Positions 8,105 to 16,225 of a DNA stretch of 64,000 bases are shown one piece after another. Under the pieces are notes generated by a model, which did not search any database, was not told the origin of the DNA, and saw only the letters and a program-made list of their open reading frames with translations. Source of the DNA: Flavobacteriaceae bacterium (lineage in GTDB: Bacteria; Bacteroidota; Bacteroidia; Flavobacteriales; Flavobacteriaceae); contig JADGEL010000005.1 of assembly GCA_016744415.1 (NCBI GenBank), positions 62,001 through 126,000 of the forward strand, written 5' to 3'. The stretch's first letter is position 1. Every line of letters starts with the position of its first letter. The translations under genes were made by a program, and so were the position numbers.

Positions 8105-10561
8105 ATGAGAAAATTATTATGCCTTTGTGCATTATTTCTAGGCATTACACTAAATGCCATTAACAATTCTAATATTGATATCGCAAAAACTGGAACTATA
8201 TCTGGTACTGTAACTGATGCAACTACCAACGAAAAACTACCTTATGTATCTATCGTAATTAAAGACAGCGAAGACACTATCTTAACAGGAGGTATTACGA
8301 ACGATAAAGGCCAATTTATAATTGAAAAAATTCCGTTTGGAGAACAAACTATCGAGGTTCAATTTATTGGATATAAAACAGATTCTCGTAAAATTAATTT
8401 CACTAAAGACAATGCTAAACATGATATAGGTGCTGTTGCATTAAATATAGATGCCGCACAACTAGATGAAGTTGAAGTTAGAGCAGAAGTATCAACCGTA
8501 GTTCAAAAAATTGACCGCAAGGTAATCAATGTAGGTAAAGATTTAACTTCAGCAGGTACAACAGCTGCAGAGCTATTAAACAATGTACAATCTGTAACTG
8601 TAGATTCACAATCTGGAAATATCAGTTTACGTGGAAATGAAAATGTACGTGTATTGGTAGATGGAAAACCTACTAATGTTAGTGCTGCACAATTGCTAAA
8701 ACAAATTCCTTCAACATCAATCAAACAGATTGAGTTAATTACAAATCCATCTGCAAAATATAGCCCTGAAGGAATGAGCGGAATCATAAACATTGTATTA
8801 TATAAAAGTGCCAATCAAGGATTTAACGGCTCTGTTAATTTAGGTGTTACCCAAGGAATTAATACACGTTTTAACGGGTCGTTAGATTTAAACTACAAAA
8901 CTGGAATTGTAAATTTCTTTGCCAATTATGGACATAATAATGGCAAGAGTGATAATGAAGGATTTGTAAATAGATCAGACAATAACTCTCACCAAGAGTT
9001 TGAGTTTGATAGCGATAACAAATCAAATGTGCTTAAAATTGGAGCTGATGTCTATATCAATGAGAAAAATACAGTTTCGTTTTATACAACTCAGAATCAA
9101 TACGACAATAGTAGTGATGGAATCGTTCAAATTTCTGATGATGGAATCTTAGCAATAGATAGCTATAATAATTCTAAGACAGATAGTAAAAATGCTTCAT
9201 ATAATTTAAACTACAAATTAGATTTTGAAAAAGAAGGACACAATATTGAATTTGAAGCTTCTATTGCCAATTACAAAAGCCCTGAAGATGCAATTAATGG
9301 AGAGTTCCTATTTCCTTTAGATAAAGTCAATAATTATTTTACTGATATTGATAACAAGCGCAATAGTCATTTATACAATTTAGATTATGTGAATCCATTA
9401 TCAGAAAATGGCAAATTAGAACTAGGATTTGAAATTAGAGGAAGCCACTCTGAAAACGAGCAATTGACAGATCAACATCAATATCAATATGATGATATTA
9501 CTGGCGAGATGATTCCTGACTCTACAAATCCTGGATATTATTTAACCGACCCATTACCACCTAATTCAAGTTTTGATTATCAAAGAGATATTTATTCTGG
9601 ATATGCTACATATAGCCATCAATTTGAAAAATTGACTATGCAAATCGGTGCGCGAATTGAACAATATGAAATAGACGGTAAATTTGTTCAAGGGAGTGAA
9701 AATGAAACAGTGACCGATGAAATCTTTTCTATATACCCATCAGCATTCTTTACTTATAATGCAAGTGAAAAAAATCAATTTCAAGTGAGTTTTAGTAGAA
9801 GAGTTGATAGACCATCACTACAACAAATTAATCCTATCAGACAATGGAGTACTCCTAGAATCACTTCAGTTGGTAATCCAAATTTGAATCCTCAATTTAC
9901 AAATTCGTATGAATTTAATTATACGCGTCAATTAGAAAAAGGATCAGTTACTTTCGGAACTTTTTACCGTAAAGTAAATGATAACATTACCAGAATTTTA
10001 AATCTTGACCCTTTAGATGAGAATAAAGTTTTGTTAACCTATGCAAATACTGATAGTAATAACAGATACGGATTCGAAGCCTCTTTCAACTACGGTTTAA
10101 CTAAATGGTGGAGGATAAATGCAAGTACTGATTTGTATGTACAAAAAGAAGCGGGAGTAGCAAATGGAACCGAATTAGAAATTACGAATAACGCTTTTAA
10201 TGCAAGAATCAGCAACAATTTTAAAGTTACAAAAGATTTAAGATTGCAATTATTTACAATGTATAGAGGTGGTGGTAAAAGTATTCAATTTGAAGTTGAC
10301 CCAATGTGGATGATGAATGCTGGCGCAAGTTACAATGTCTTAAAAGGTAAAGGAACTATTTCATTTAGAGTGAATGACATTTTTGAAGGAATGAAATTCG
10401 CCTTTGAATCAGAAAATCCTTACCCATCTCAAGGAGAATTTAATTGGGAAAGCAGAACAGCTTATCTTGGATTTCAATACTCATTTGGTGGTGGAAAAAA
10501 TAAAGCTAGAAAAAGAAAAAGTAGAGATGATAACGAAACTTCAGGAAGTGGATTTCTATAA
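8105..10561 (+). CDS. TonB-dependent receptor-like outer membrane beta-barrel protein
   Basis: An 818 aa outer-membrane protein. A signal peptide covers residues 1-18 (ending L-N-A). A carboxypeptidase-like regulatory domain follows at about 30-115 (G-T-I-S-G-T-V-T-D-A...L-P-Y-V-S-I). The plug-like domain is at about 150-230 (L-L-N-N-V-Q-S-V...V-R-V-L-V-D-G-K-P, then P-S-A-K-Y-S-P-E-G-M-S-G-I-I-N-I). The C-terminal barrel is rich in alternating aromatic strands. It resembles the outer membrane beta-barrel family rather than SusC, and no susD partner is adjacent. The unusually basic, Gly/Ser-rich tail (residues 795-818) follows the last strand. Substrate cannot be inferred. Confidence 0.88.
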   Translation: MRKLLCLCALFLGITLNAINNSNIDIAKTGTISGTVTDATTNEKLPYVSIVIKDSEDTILTGGITNDKGQFIIEKIPFGEQTIEVQFIGYKTDSRKINFTKDNAKHDIGAVALNIDAAQLDEVEVRAEVSTVVQKIDRKVINVGKDLTSAGTTAAELLNNVQSVTVDSQSGNISLRGNENVRVLVDGKPTNVSAAQLLKQIPSTSIKQIELITNPSAKYSPEGMSGIINIVLYKSANQGFNGSVNLGVTQGINTRFNGSLDLNYKTGIVNFFANYGHNNGKSDNEGFVNRSDNNSHQEFEFDSDNKSNVLKIGADVYINEKNTVSFYTTQNQYDNSSDGIVQISDDGILAIDSYNNSKTDSKNASYNLNYKLDFEKEGHNIEFEASIANYKSPEDAINGEFLFPLDKVNNYFTDIDNKRNSHLYNLDYVNPLSENGKLELGFEIRGSHSENEQLTDQHQYQYDDITGEMIPDSTNPGYYLTDPLPPNSSFDYQRDIYSGYATYSHQFEKLTMQIGARIEQYEIDGKFVQGSENETVTDEIFSIYPSAFFTYNASEKNQFQVSFSRRVDRPSLQQINPIRQWSTPRITSVGNPNLNPQFTNSYEFNYTRQLEKGSVTFGTFYRKVNDNITRILNLDPLDENKVLLTYANTDSNNRYGFEASFNYGLTKWWRINASTDLYVQKEAGVANGTELEITNNAFNARISNNFKVTKDLRLQLFTMYRGGGKSIQFEVDPMWMMNAGASYNVLKGKGTISFRVNDIFEGMKFAFESENPYPSQGEFNWESRTAYLGFQYSFGGGKNKARKRKSRDDNETSGSGFL

Positions 10562-10606
10562 AATCTAATTTCTAATTAGTATAAAAGCAGTTTTTTTAAG
10601 TTGATG

Positions 10607-10647
10607 AAAAGAGGTTTTTGGTTTTTTATAATCAAGACCTCTTTTTT
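10607..10647 (+). terminator. Intrinsic terminator after the receptor gene
   Basis: Stem AAAAGAGGT / ACCTCTTTT closes a loop of about 22 nt and is followed by a T run. Confidence 0.7.
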
Positions 10648-10670
10648 ATTGCACCAACCTCAACCGCTTA

Positions 10671-10711
10671 CTAACGGTTTTCCGTGAGTAAATACTAACG
10701 GTTTTCCGTGA
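10671..10711 (+). promoter_or_regulatory. Direct pair of ACGG-N4-CCGT operator-like repeats
   Basis: CTAACGGTTTTCCGTGA occurs twice without change at 10671-10687 and 10695-10711, a 24 bp period. Each copy holds the inverted repeat ACGG-N4-CCGT. A related half-site, ATCACGG at 10719-10725, follows just upstream of the first small-RNA promoter. This is the arrangement expected for cooperative activator binding upstream of a -33 box. The cognate regulator is unknown. Confidence 0.6.
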
Positions 10712-10735
10712 AACTAAAATCACGGTTTATGGGTA

Positions 10736-10766
10736 TTGTTCTAATAACAATAGTGATGTATCTTTG
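10736..10766 (+). promoter_or_regulatory. Promoter of small RNA unit 1
   Basis: TTG at 10736-10738, a 20 bp spacer and TATCTTTG at 10759-10766 form a near-ideal Bacteroidota promoter. The 5' flank ATCACGG....TGGGTATTG is repeated exactly 200 bp downstream. A second TATCTTTG (10770-10777) lies 11 bp further but lacks a correctly spaced TTG. Confidence 0.75.
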
Positions 10767-10771
10767 AAATA

Positions 10772-10883
10772 TCTTTGTTCGTCATAAAACAAGTATAATT
10801 ATCAAAAAAAAATAATTTGAAGTGTTTGGGGTTCTTTAAATTATTTAATTGAAATCCACTGGTGTCATTGCTGGTGGATTTTT
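10772..10883 (+). ncRNA. Putative small RNA 1 of a tandem pair
   Basis: Predicted from a strong promoter (10736-10766) to an intrinsic terminator (10852-10883), about 112 nt, with no ORF of note. A central hairpin pairs AAATAATTT (about 10809-10817) with AAATTATTT (about 10838-10846) and displays a GTTTGGGG-type G-rich loop. Copy 2 shares the same order: A/T stem, GGGG loop, matching stem arm, then a terminator hairpin. No gene on the plus strand follows, so this is not a leader of a coding gene. I do not recognise the family. Ends are inferred, not measured. Confidence 0.6.
10852..10883 (+). terminator. Terminator of small RNA 1
   Basis: AAATCCAC pairs with GTGGATTT around a 14 nt loop and is followed by TTTT. 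Confidence 0.6.
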
Positions 10884-10895
10884 AATTTATAAAAC

Positions 10896-10912
10896 TCCCG
10901 GAAAACCGTTAG
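10896..10912 (+). promoter_or_regulatory. Third ACGG-N4-CCGT-type repeat, inverted
   Basis: TCCCGGAAAACCGTTAG is the reverse complement of the 17 bp repeats at 10671 and 10695 with one mismatch. It sits at the same distance upstream of promoter 2 (ATCACGG at 10919-10925) as repeat 2 does from promoter 1. Confidence 0.55.
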
Positions 10913-10935
10913 ATAAAAATCACGGAAACTGGGTA

Positions 10936-10966
10936 TTGCACAGAATGTAAATCACGTATATCTTTG
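10936..10966 (+). promoter_or_regulatory. Promoter of small RNA unit 2
   Basis: TTG at 10936-10938, a 20 bp spacer and TATCTTTG at 10959-10966: the same spacing and boxes as unit 1, shifted by exactly 200 bp, with the same ATCACGG....TGGGTATTG flank. Confidence 0.75.
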
Positions 10967-10971
10967 TAGTG

Positions 10972-11082
10972 TTATTATTGATAATCCGGAAAAAATTAAT
11001 AGCACAATATAATTTAGAAAGTGGGGACTTAATTAAATTATTTAAATAGAAAAACCATCTGCTTATGCAGATGGTTTTTTTT
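10972..11082 (+). ncRNA. Putative small RNA 2 of a tandem pair
   Basis: Predicted from its own promoter (10936-10966) to a strong terminator (11051-11082), about 111 nt. ATAATTTA (about 11009-11016) pairs with TAAATTAT (11035-11042). Inside, AAGT-GGGG-ACTT forms a short stem that presents a GGGG loop. The block from ATAATTT to the terminator aligns with small RNA 1, whereas the first 35-40 nt and the terminator stems differ, so the shared part is likely the functional core. It is oriented head-on to the fabH-like gene and ends 25 bp from it. Confidence 0.6.
11051..11082. terminator. Bidirectional terminator between small RNA 2 and the fabH-like gene
   Basis: A perfect 12 bp stem (AAAACCATCTGC / GCAGATGGTTTT) with a TTAT loop and T runs on both strands. 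It can end both the plus-strand small RNA and the minus-strand fabH-like gene. Confidence 0.85.
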
Positions 11083-11107
11083 ATTATTTTAAAGATTAGT
11101 GTTTAAA

Positions 11108-12115
11108 CTACCAGCGTATAATTACACTACCCCAGGTAAAGCCACTACCAAAAGCAGCAAGCACTACCAAATCATTTTCTTTAATTTTTCCTTTTTCCCA
11201 TGCTTCAGTCAAAGCTATAATAATAGAAGCCGCAGTCGTATTTCCATATTTCATAATATTATTATACACTTGATCATCTCTTAACTGAAACTTCTTTTGA
11301 ATGAATTGTGATATCCGTAAATTAGCTTGATGAGGAATTAACATATCAATATCAGATACTTCTAAGTTATTTGCTTTTATCCCTTCCATGATCACTTCAG
11401 AAAATCGAACTACAGCATTTTTAAATACAAAAGTTCCATTCATATAAGGATAATAAGATTCATCATCCGGATCATTATCTTCTAAAATTTGAGGAACCCA
11501 GTGTGCAATACTAGGCGCTTCAACAACCAATTCTCTAGCATGTTTCCCTTCAGAATGTAAGTGTGTAGATAAAATTCCTTTGTTATTATCTTCTGTTCTA
11601 CTCAATACTGCCGCTCCTGCTCCATCTCCAAAAATAACAGACACACCTCTACCCCGTGTTGTTAAATCCAATCCGCCAGAATGAAACTCAGCACCTATCA
11701 CCAAAACATTTTTATACATGCCTGTTTTTATAAATTGATCGGCAACTGACATGGCATATACAAAACCTGAACATTGGTTACGAACATCCAAAGCACCAAT
11801 GGTTGGCATATCTAAAATATCTTGAATTTGAACACCACAACCAGGAAAATACATGTCTGGGCTTAAGGTTGCAAACACAATAAAGTCAATATCATCTTTA
11901 GTTAAACCAGATCTCTCAATTGCAATTCTTGCTGCTTTTGCACCCATGGATGATGACGTTTCACTACTTCCTTTTTCTATCCAACGACGTTCTTTAATAC
12001 CGGTTCTTTCTTGAATCCATGCGTCATTGGTATCCATCATTTTAGATAAATCATCATTGGTTACCACATTGTCTGGAACAAAATATCCCATTCCTGTTAT
12101 CTTTGAGTTGTACAT
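11108..12115 (-). CDS. 3-oxoacyl-ACP synthase III family protein
   Basis: A KAS III-type condensing enzyme of 335 aa. The thiolase-fold triad is intact: Cys115 in R-N-Q-C-S-G-F, His262 in I-P-H-Q-A-N and Asn292 in Y-G-N-T-T-A-A-S. The G-x-G-A-G-A-A-V loop is near 163-170. FabH enzymes start fatty acid synthesis by joining an acyl-CoA to malonyl-ACP. Flavobacteria often carry several KAS III paralogues, and this one stands alone rather than beside rpmF-plsX, so it may serve a special lipid or starter unit. An insert near 205-225 (acidic, E-D-N-D-P-D-D-E-S) is longer than in E. coli FabH. Confidence 0.88.
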   Translation of the reverse strand: MYNSKITGMGYFVPDNVVTNDDLSKMMDTNDAWIQERTGIKERRWIEKGSSETSSSMGAKAARIAIERSGLTKDDIDFIVFATLSPDMYFPGCGVQIQDILDMPTIGALDVRNQCSGFVYAMSVADQFIKTGMYKNVLVIGAEFHSGGLDLTTRGRGVSVIFGDGAGAAVLSRTEDNNKGILSTHLHSEGKHARELVVEAPSIAHWVPQILEDNDPDDESYYPYMNGTFVFKNAVVRFSEVIMEGIKANNLEVSDIDMLIPHQANLRISQFIQKKFQLRDDQVYNNIMKYGNTTAASIIIALTEAWEKGKIKENDLVVLAAFGSGFTWGSVIIRW

Positions 12116-12315
12116 ATATATATCTATTCTAAAAAGTTAATTCAAAATTACTAAATATATATTTGTTATGCTTTGAATAATATTTTTAAATTTCTGAAAG
12201 TGATTTATAACTTTTGAATTTGTCATTTAGAATTTCTTCTGTCATCTTGTCACAAAGATTCAATTGGTATTTTTTTTGACTAAGAGATTTATATAAATTT
12301 AAAATACATATAATT

Positions 12316-14223
12316 ATGGCAACTGGAAACATTAATGTAACAGCCGAAAATATTTTCCCAATAATTAAAAAATTCTTGTACTCTGATCATGAAATTTTTT
12401 TACGCGAATTAATATCAAACGCAACTGATGCAACCTTAAAACTAAAACATCTATCTACTTTAGGTGAGGTAAAAGGAGATATTGGCAACCCAATGATTGA
12501 GGTTATTATTGACAAAGAAAATAAACAAATCAAAATTATTGACCAAGGTGTTGGTATGACAGCAGAAGAAGTTGAAAAATACATCAACCAAGTTGCTTTT
12601 TCTGGAGCTGAAGAATTTGTAGAAAAATATAAAGATGCAGATACAGGGATCATCGGTCACTTTGGCCTTGGATTTTACTCAGCCTTTATGGTAGCAGAAA
12701 AAGTAGAAATTTTTACAAAATCATTTAAAGAAAATTCTAAAGCGGTGCGTTGGGAATGTGACGGAAGTCCACAATACACATTAGAAGATACAGATAGAGA
12801 CGTAAGAGGTACAGAAATTGTTTTACATATTGACGAAGATTCTGTCGAGTTTTTAGAAGAAGCAAAAATTGGTGGCTTGTTAACTAAGTATAACAAGTTT
12901 ATGCCAATCCCTATTAAGTTTGGAACCAAAGAGGTTGATGATGCAACGCACACTCCAAAAACAACTAAAGATAAAGACGGAAAAGAAACGACTGAACCAC
13001 AGAAAAAAGTTACAGTTGATAATATCATCAACAATCCAACTCCGGCTTGGACTAAACAACCAAGTGAATTAGAAGATGAGGATTACAAATCTTTTTATAG
13101 AGAGTTGTATCCAATGCAGTTTGAAGAGCCATTGTTTAGCATACATTTGAATGTAGACTATCCTTTTAACTTGACAGGAATTTTATATTTTCCAAAAATC
13201 AGCAAAAATATAGATCCACAAAAGGATAAAATTCAACTATATCAAAACCAAGTTTTTGTAACAGACAATGTTGAGGGTATTGTACCAGATTTCTTACAAA
13301 TGTTGAGAGGTGTTATTGATTCTCCAGATATTCCGCTGAATGTTTCACGTAGTTATTTACAAGCTGATGGTGCGGTAAAAAAGATTTCAAGTTACATTAC
13401 AAAAAAAGTAGCTGACAAATTAATAAGTCTGTTTAAAAACGACAGAAAAGCTTTTGAAGAAAAATGGGATGATATTAAAATAATCATCGAATACGGTATG
13501 TTATCCGAAGATAAATTCTTTGATAAGGCAAACAAATTTGCATTATACCCTACTGTAGATAGTGAGTATTTTATTTGGGATGAATTGGTTGAAAAAATCA
13601 AAGACAACCAAACTGACAAAGATGACAAAACAGTAATTTTATATGCTTCAGATGCAAAAGCACAACACAGCTTTATACAAGATGCAAAAGATAAAGGATA
13701 CCAAGTATTATTACTAGATTCTCCTATCATTTCTCACTTAATTCAGAAATTAGAAACAAGCAATGAAAATGTTTCATTTGTAAGAGTTGATTCTGATCAT
13801 ATAGATAACCTCATCAAAAAAGATGATACTAAAATTAGTAAATTATCTGAAGATGAACAAGCGAGTTTAAAAACAGTATTGGAATCTAACATTCCAAAAG
13901 AAACATATACAATTCAGTTAGAGTCAATGGATTCTAGCGCAAATCCGTTTATTATTACTCAGCCAGAATTTATGCGTCGAATGAAAGAAATGCAAGCGAC
14001 TGGAGGTGGTGGCATGATGGGGATGAGTAATTTTCCAGACATGTATAATTTGGTTGTAAATACCAATAACGAATTGGTAGGTGAAATATTAAATACCAAA
14101 ACTGCTAAAAAGCAAGAACGTTTAATTAAACAAACTTTTGATTTAGCCAAATTATCTCAAAATCTATTGCATGGTGAGGAGTTAACAAACTTCATTAAAC
14201 GTAGTTATGAGTTAATTAAATAG
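12316..14223 (+). CDS. htpG: Molecular chaperone HtpG (Hsp90)
   Basis: The 635 aa cytoplasmic Hsp90 homologue. The N-terminal GHKL ATPase domain shows E-L-I-S-N-A-T-D-A near 31-39, D-Q-G-V-G-M-T near 76-82, and G-H-F-G-L-G-F-Y-S near 114-122. The middle domain contains the conserved N-V-S-R-S-Y-L-Q near 343-350. The C-terminal part has a Met-rich segment near 555-580 and ends in the dimerisation region. A charged insert at about 215-235 (many K, T, D) separates the N and middle domains, as in other Bacteroidota. It is monocistronic: a terminator follows, and no CIRCE element is visible upstream. Confidence 0.96.
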   Translation: MATGNINVTAENIFPIIKKFLYSDHEIFLRELISNATDATLKLKHLSTLGEVKGDIGNPMIEVIIDKENKQIKIIDQGVGMTAEEVEKYINQVAFSGAEEFVEKYKDADTGIIGHFGLGFYSAFMVAEKVEIFTKSFKENSKAVRWECDGSPQYTLEDTDRDVRGTEIVLHIDEDSVEFLEEAKIGGLLTKYNKFMPIPIKFGTKEVDDATHTPKTTKDKDGKETTEPQKKVTVDNIINNPTPAWTKQPSELEDEDYKSFYRELYPMQFEEPLFSIHLNVDYPFNLTGILYFPKISKNIDPQKDKIQLYQNQVFVTDNVEGIVPDFLQMLRGVIDSPDIPLNVSRSYLQADGAVKKISSYITKKVADKLISLFKNDRKAFEEKWDDIKIIIEYGMLSEDKFFDKANKFALYPTVDSEYFIWDELVEKIKDNQTDKDDKTVILYASDAKAQHSFIQDAKDKGYQVLLLDSPIISHLIQKLETSNENVSFVRVDSDHIDNLIKKDDTKISKLSEDEQASLKTVLESNIPKETYTIQLESMDSSANPFIITQPEFMRRMKEMQATGGGGMMGMSNFPDMYNLVVNTNNELVGEILNTKTAKKQERLIKQTFDLAKLSQNLLHGEELTNFIKRSYELIK

Positions 14224-14244
14224 TATCAACAAAATTTTTATAAT

Positions 14245-14285
14245 AAAGAGCCTTTTTGTATTCACAAAAGGGCTTTTCTTTTTCT
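14245..14285 (+). terminator. Terminator after htpG
   Basis: AAAGAGCCTTTTTGT pairs with ACAAAAGGGCTTTT (one G-U pair) and is followed by a T-rich tract. Confidence 0.8.
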
Positions 14286-14345
14286 CAAACTAACTAAAAA
14301 CATAATTACACTCAACCAAACGTACTGTTTACTCAACATTGATTT

Positions 14346-14373
14346 TTGAATTTAATAATGAATTATAAGTTTG
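14346..14373 (+). promoter_or_regulatory. Promoter for the Cys-motif regulatory-domain gene
   Basis: TTG (14346-14348), a 17 bp spacer and TAAGTTTG (14366-14373). The box overlaps an in-frame ATG at 14371, so the real start must be the ATG at 14404. Confidence 0.55.
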
Positions 14374-14403
14374 AACATGTTTAATCTTATAAATACTTTT
14401 ATT

Positions 14404-15066
14404 ATGAAAAATCAAATCAGCTTACAAATCAACACCCCTTGTTCAGAAAATTTTAATCAATTCACACCAACTTCAAATGGCGGGTTTTGTGGTAATTGCG
14501 AAAAAGAAGTCATTGACTTTTCTAAAATGAGTTCAGAAGAAATAACGAATTTCTTTAAAAACAACAGCCATCAAAATACATGTGGAAAATTTAAACAAAG
14601 CCAATTAAAAGTTTATTCAGAAAATAATTTTCAAAGAAAAAAGTTTAACTTATGGAGTGGCTTAGGTTTAGCTTGTTTATCTCTTTTCACATTCAACACA
14701 GTTCAGGCACAAACCAAAATTGTAAAACAAGAATCTTCAAAAACAATAACAAATCAACAAGAATCGAATATTATAGTCAAAGGAACTGTTTCTGATGATA
14801 CCACTGTATTGCCAGGAGTTAGCATTCTTTTACAAGGTACAACAATTGGTACCGAAACTGATTTTGATGGTAACTTTGAGTTTCCTAAACCATTAAAAAA
14901 TGGAGATGTTTTAGTTTTTAGTTTTTTAGGGTTAGAGTCTCGAAAAGTGGTTATTACCAATAGCAATTCTGCTTCAGATATTGAATTAAAAGTAGATATG
15001 ATTCTACCTACGTGTGTTATAATGGGTAAAGTTGCAGTTAATAAAGTTTACAAGTCTAAAAGGTAA
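14404..15066 (+). CDS. Cys-motif plus carboxypeptidase-like regulatory domain membrane protein
   Basis: About 220 aa from the ATG at 14404; the earlier ATG at 14371 lies inside the promoter. The N-terminal 65 residues carry four cysteines (C13, C29, C32, C60) around F-C-G-N-C-E-K-E-V-I-D-F-S, a pattern that could bind zinc. A single hydrophobic segment follows at about 83-102, ending V-Q-A-Q like a signal-peptide cleavage site. Beyond it lies a carboxypeptidase-regulatory-like beta domain at about 125-200 (V-K-G-T-V-S-D...L-P-G-V-S-I-L-L-Q-G-T). The layout suggests a cytoplasmic Cys domain tethered to a periplasmic domain. The next gene starts 5 bp later. Function is unknown. Confidence 0.75.
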   Translation: MKNQISLQINTPCSENFNQFTPTSNGGFCGNCEKEVIDFSKMSSEEITNFFKNNSHQNTCGKFKQSQLKVYSENNFQRKKFNLWSGLGLACLSLFTFNTVQAQTKIVKQESSKTITNQQESNIIVKGTVSDDTTVLPGVSILLQGTTIGTETDFDGNFEFPKPLKNGDVLVFSFLGLESRKVVITNSNSASDIELKVDMILPTCVIMGKVAVNKVYKSKR

Positions 15067-15071
15067 TTTTT

Positions 15072-16079
15072 ATGAAAATAATTATCCTACTATTTTCAAT
15101 TCTATTTTTTAATATATCGAATGCTCAAGTATCCGATTTTAAAAATATTGATTTTACTATAGCTGACAATATTGCTAAATTAAATGAAGGTGAAAGTTTA
15201 CAAAATTTAGCACTGCTCAGCCATAAACTAACTTCAAAACTCCATACAGAAGTTGAGAAATTTAGAGCAATTTACACATGGGTTTGTAATAATATTGAAG
15301 GAGATGTTTATCAACATAATAAAGTTGCTAGAAAGCGTAAAAAATTTAAAAACGATAGTGTTCAACTTATTAAATGGAATAATGAATATAAAATTGTCGC
15401 TTTTAAAAAGTTGCTAAAACACAACAAAACAATGTGTACTGGCTATGCTTATTTAATCAAAGAACTTGCTTTTTTGGCAAACATTGAGTGTGTAATTGTT
15501 GATGGATATGGTAGAACTGTAAATTCTAATATTGAAAAATTAGACATGGCTAACCATTCGTGGAACGCTGTAAAACTAGATAACAAGTGGTATCTGTGTG
15601 ATGCCACTTGGTCTAGCGGATATACGGATTCTAACAACTCTTTTGTAAGCGATTATAATGATGGGTATTTTTTAGCCAACCCCATATTGTTTTCTAAAAG
15701 CCATTACCCTATTGATAAAAAATGGCTGCTAAATTCAATAGTATCAAACTCAATTTTTGTTGATTCTCCACTTGTATATGCAGAGACATTCAAACATAAA
15801 GTTATCCTCGTTAGTCCATCTAAAATGAATATTGAAGTTAGTAAAAACACAGCGGTTAATTTTGAATTTAAAACGCTTAAACAAAATACTTCTGATAAAA
15901 TATCCCTAATCCAATTTTTAAAAAATAATGAAAGTGATTTCCCAATTTATGATATCAAAAATGAAAATGGAATTATTAAATTTAAAAGTAAGTTTAAATG
16001 GCTGGGTTTTTATGATGTTCATTTAAAAATTGACGATGATATAGTTGCTACCTATACTATAAAGGTAAAAAATAGTTAA
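15072..16079 (+). CDS. Secreted transglutaminase-like protein
   Basis: A 335 aa protein with a signal peptide (residues 1-18, ending N-I-S-N-A). The transglutaminase-like core is complete: Cys122 in T-M-C-T-G-Y-A, His162 in N-H-S-W-N-A-V and Asp177 in C-D-A-T-W. A beta-rich C-terminal region (about 225-335) follows. Similar proteins (kyphoscoliosis-peptidase-like) act as papain-fold peptidases or cross-linking enzymes; the substrate is unknown. It begins 5 bp after the Cys-motif protein, so the two are very probably co-transcribed and may act together in the periplasm. Confidence 0.85.
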   Translation: MKIIILLFSILFFNISNAQVSDFKNIDFTIADNIAKLNEGESLQNLALLSHKLTSKLHTEVEKFRAIYTWVCNNIEGDVYQHNKVARKRKKFKNDSVQLIKWNNEYKIVAFKKLLKHNKTMCTGYAYLIKELAFLANIECVIVDGYGRTVNSNIEKLDMANHSWNAVKLDNKWYLCDATWSSGYTDSNNSFVSDYNDGYFLANPILFSKSHYPIDKKWLLNSIVSNSIFVDSPLVYAETFKHKVILVSPSKMNIEVSKNTAVNFEFKTLKQNTSDKISLIQFLKNNESDFPIYDIKNENGIIKFKSKFKWLGFYDVHLKIDDDIVATYTIKVKNS

Positions 16080-16080
16080 T

Positions 16081-16192
16081 GTCATTACAAGGAATGAAGT
16101 GACGAAGTAATCTGTTTAAAGAACATAAGGTTGCTTCGTTACACTTGTAAAAACAACTAACTTCGTTTACCTGTACTGAACTTGTTTCAGTA
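16081..16192. repeat. Dispersed REP-like repeats
   Basis: GTCATTACAAGGAATGAAG followed by TGACGAAGTAATCT, with a partly complementary arm ending ACACTTGTAA near 16150, resembles the GTCATTGCGAGGAACGAAG class of dispersed repeats. Next to it, TACTGAA (16174-16180) and TTCAGTA (16186-16192) form a second small inverted repeat of the type CTGAAACAAGTTCAG. Both match patterns I know from many Bacteroidota genomes; copy number here cannot be tested. Confidence 0.5.
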
Positions 16193-16225
16193 TCAGACAA
16201 TAAACAAACCAATAGCTTAATTGGT

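Noticed and set aside
10770-10777. A second TATCTTTG just after promoter 1 of the small-RNA locus
   Set aside because: No TTG at 17-23 bp; unit 2 lacks an equivalent. Probably chance or a minor start.
11099-11284. Short plus-strand frame at the end of the fabH-like gene
   Set aside because: It is the antisense of a well-conserved coding region.
12387-14150. Several antisense frames across htpG
   Set aside because: They mirror the codon structure of a strongly conserved gene and have no signals of their own.
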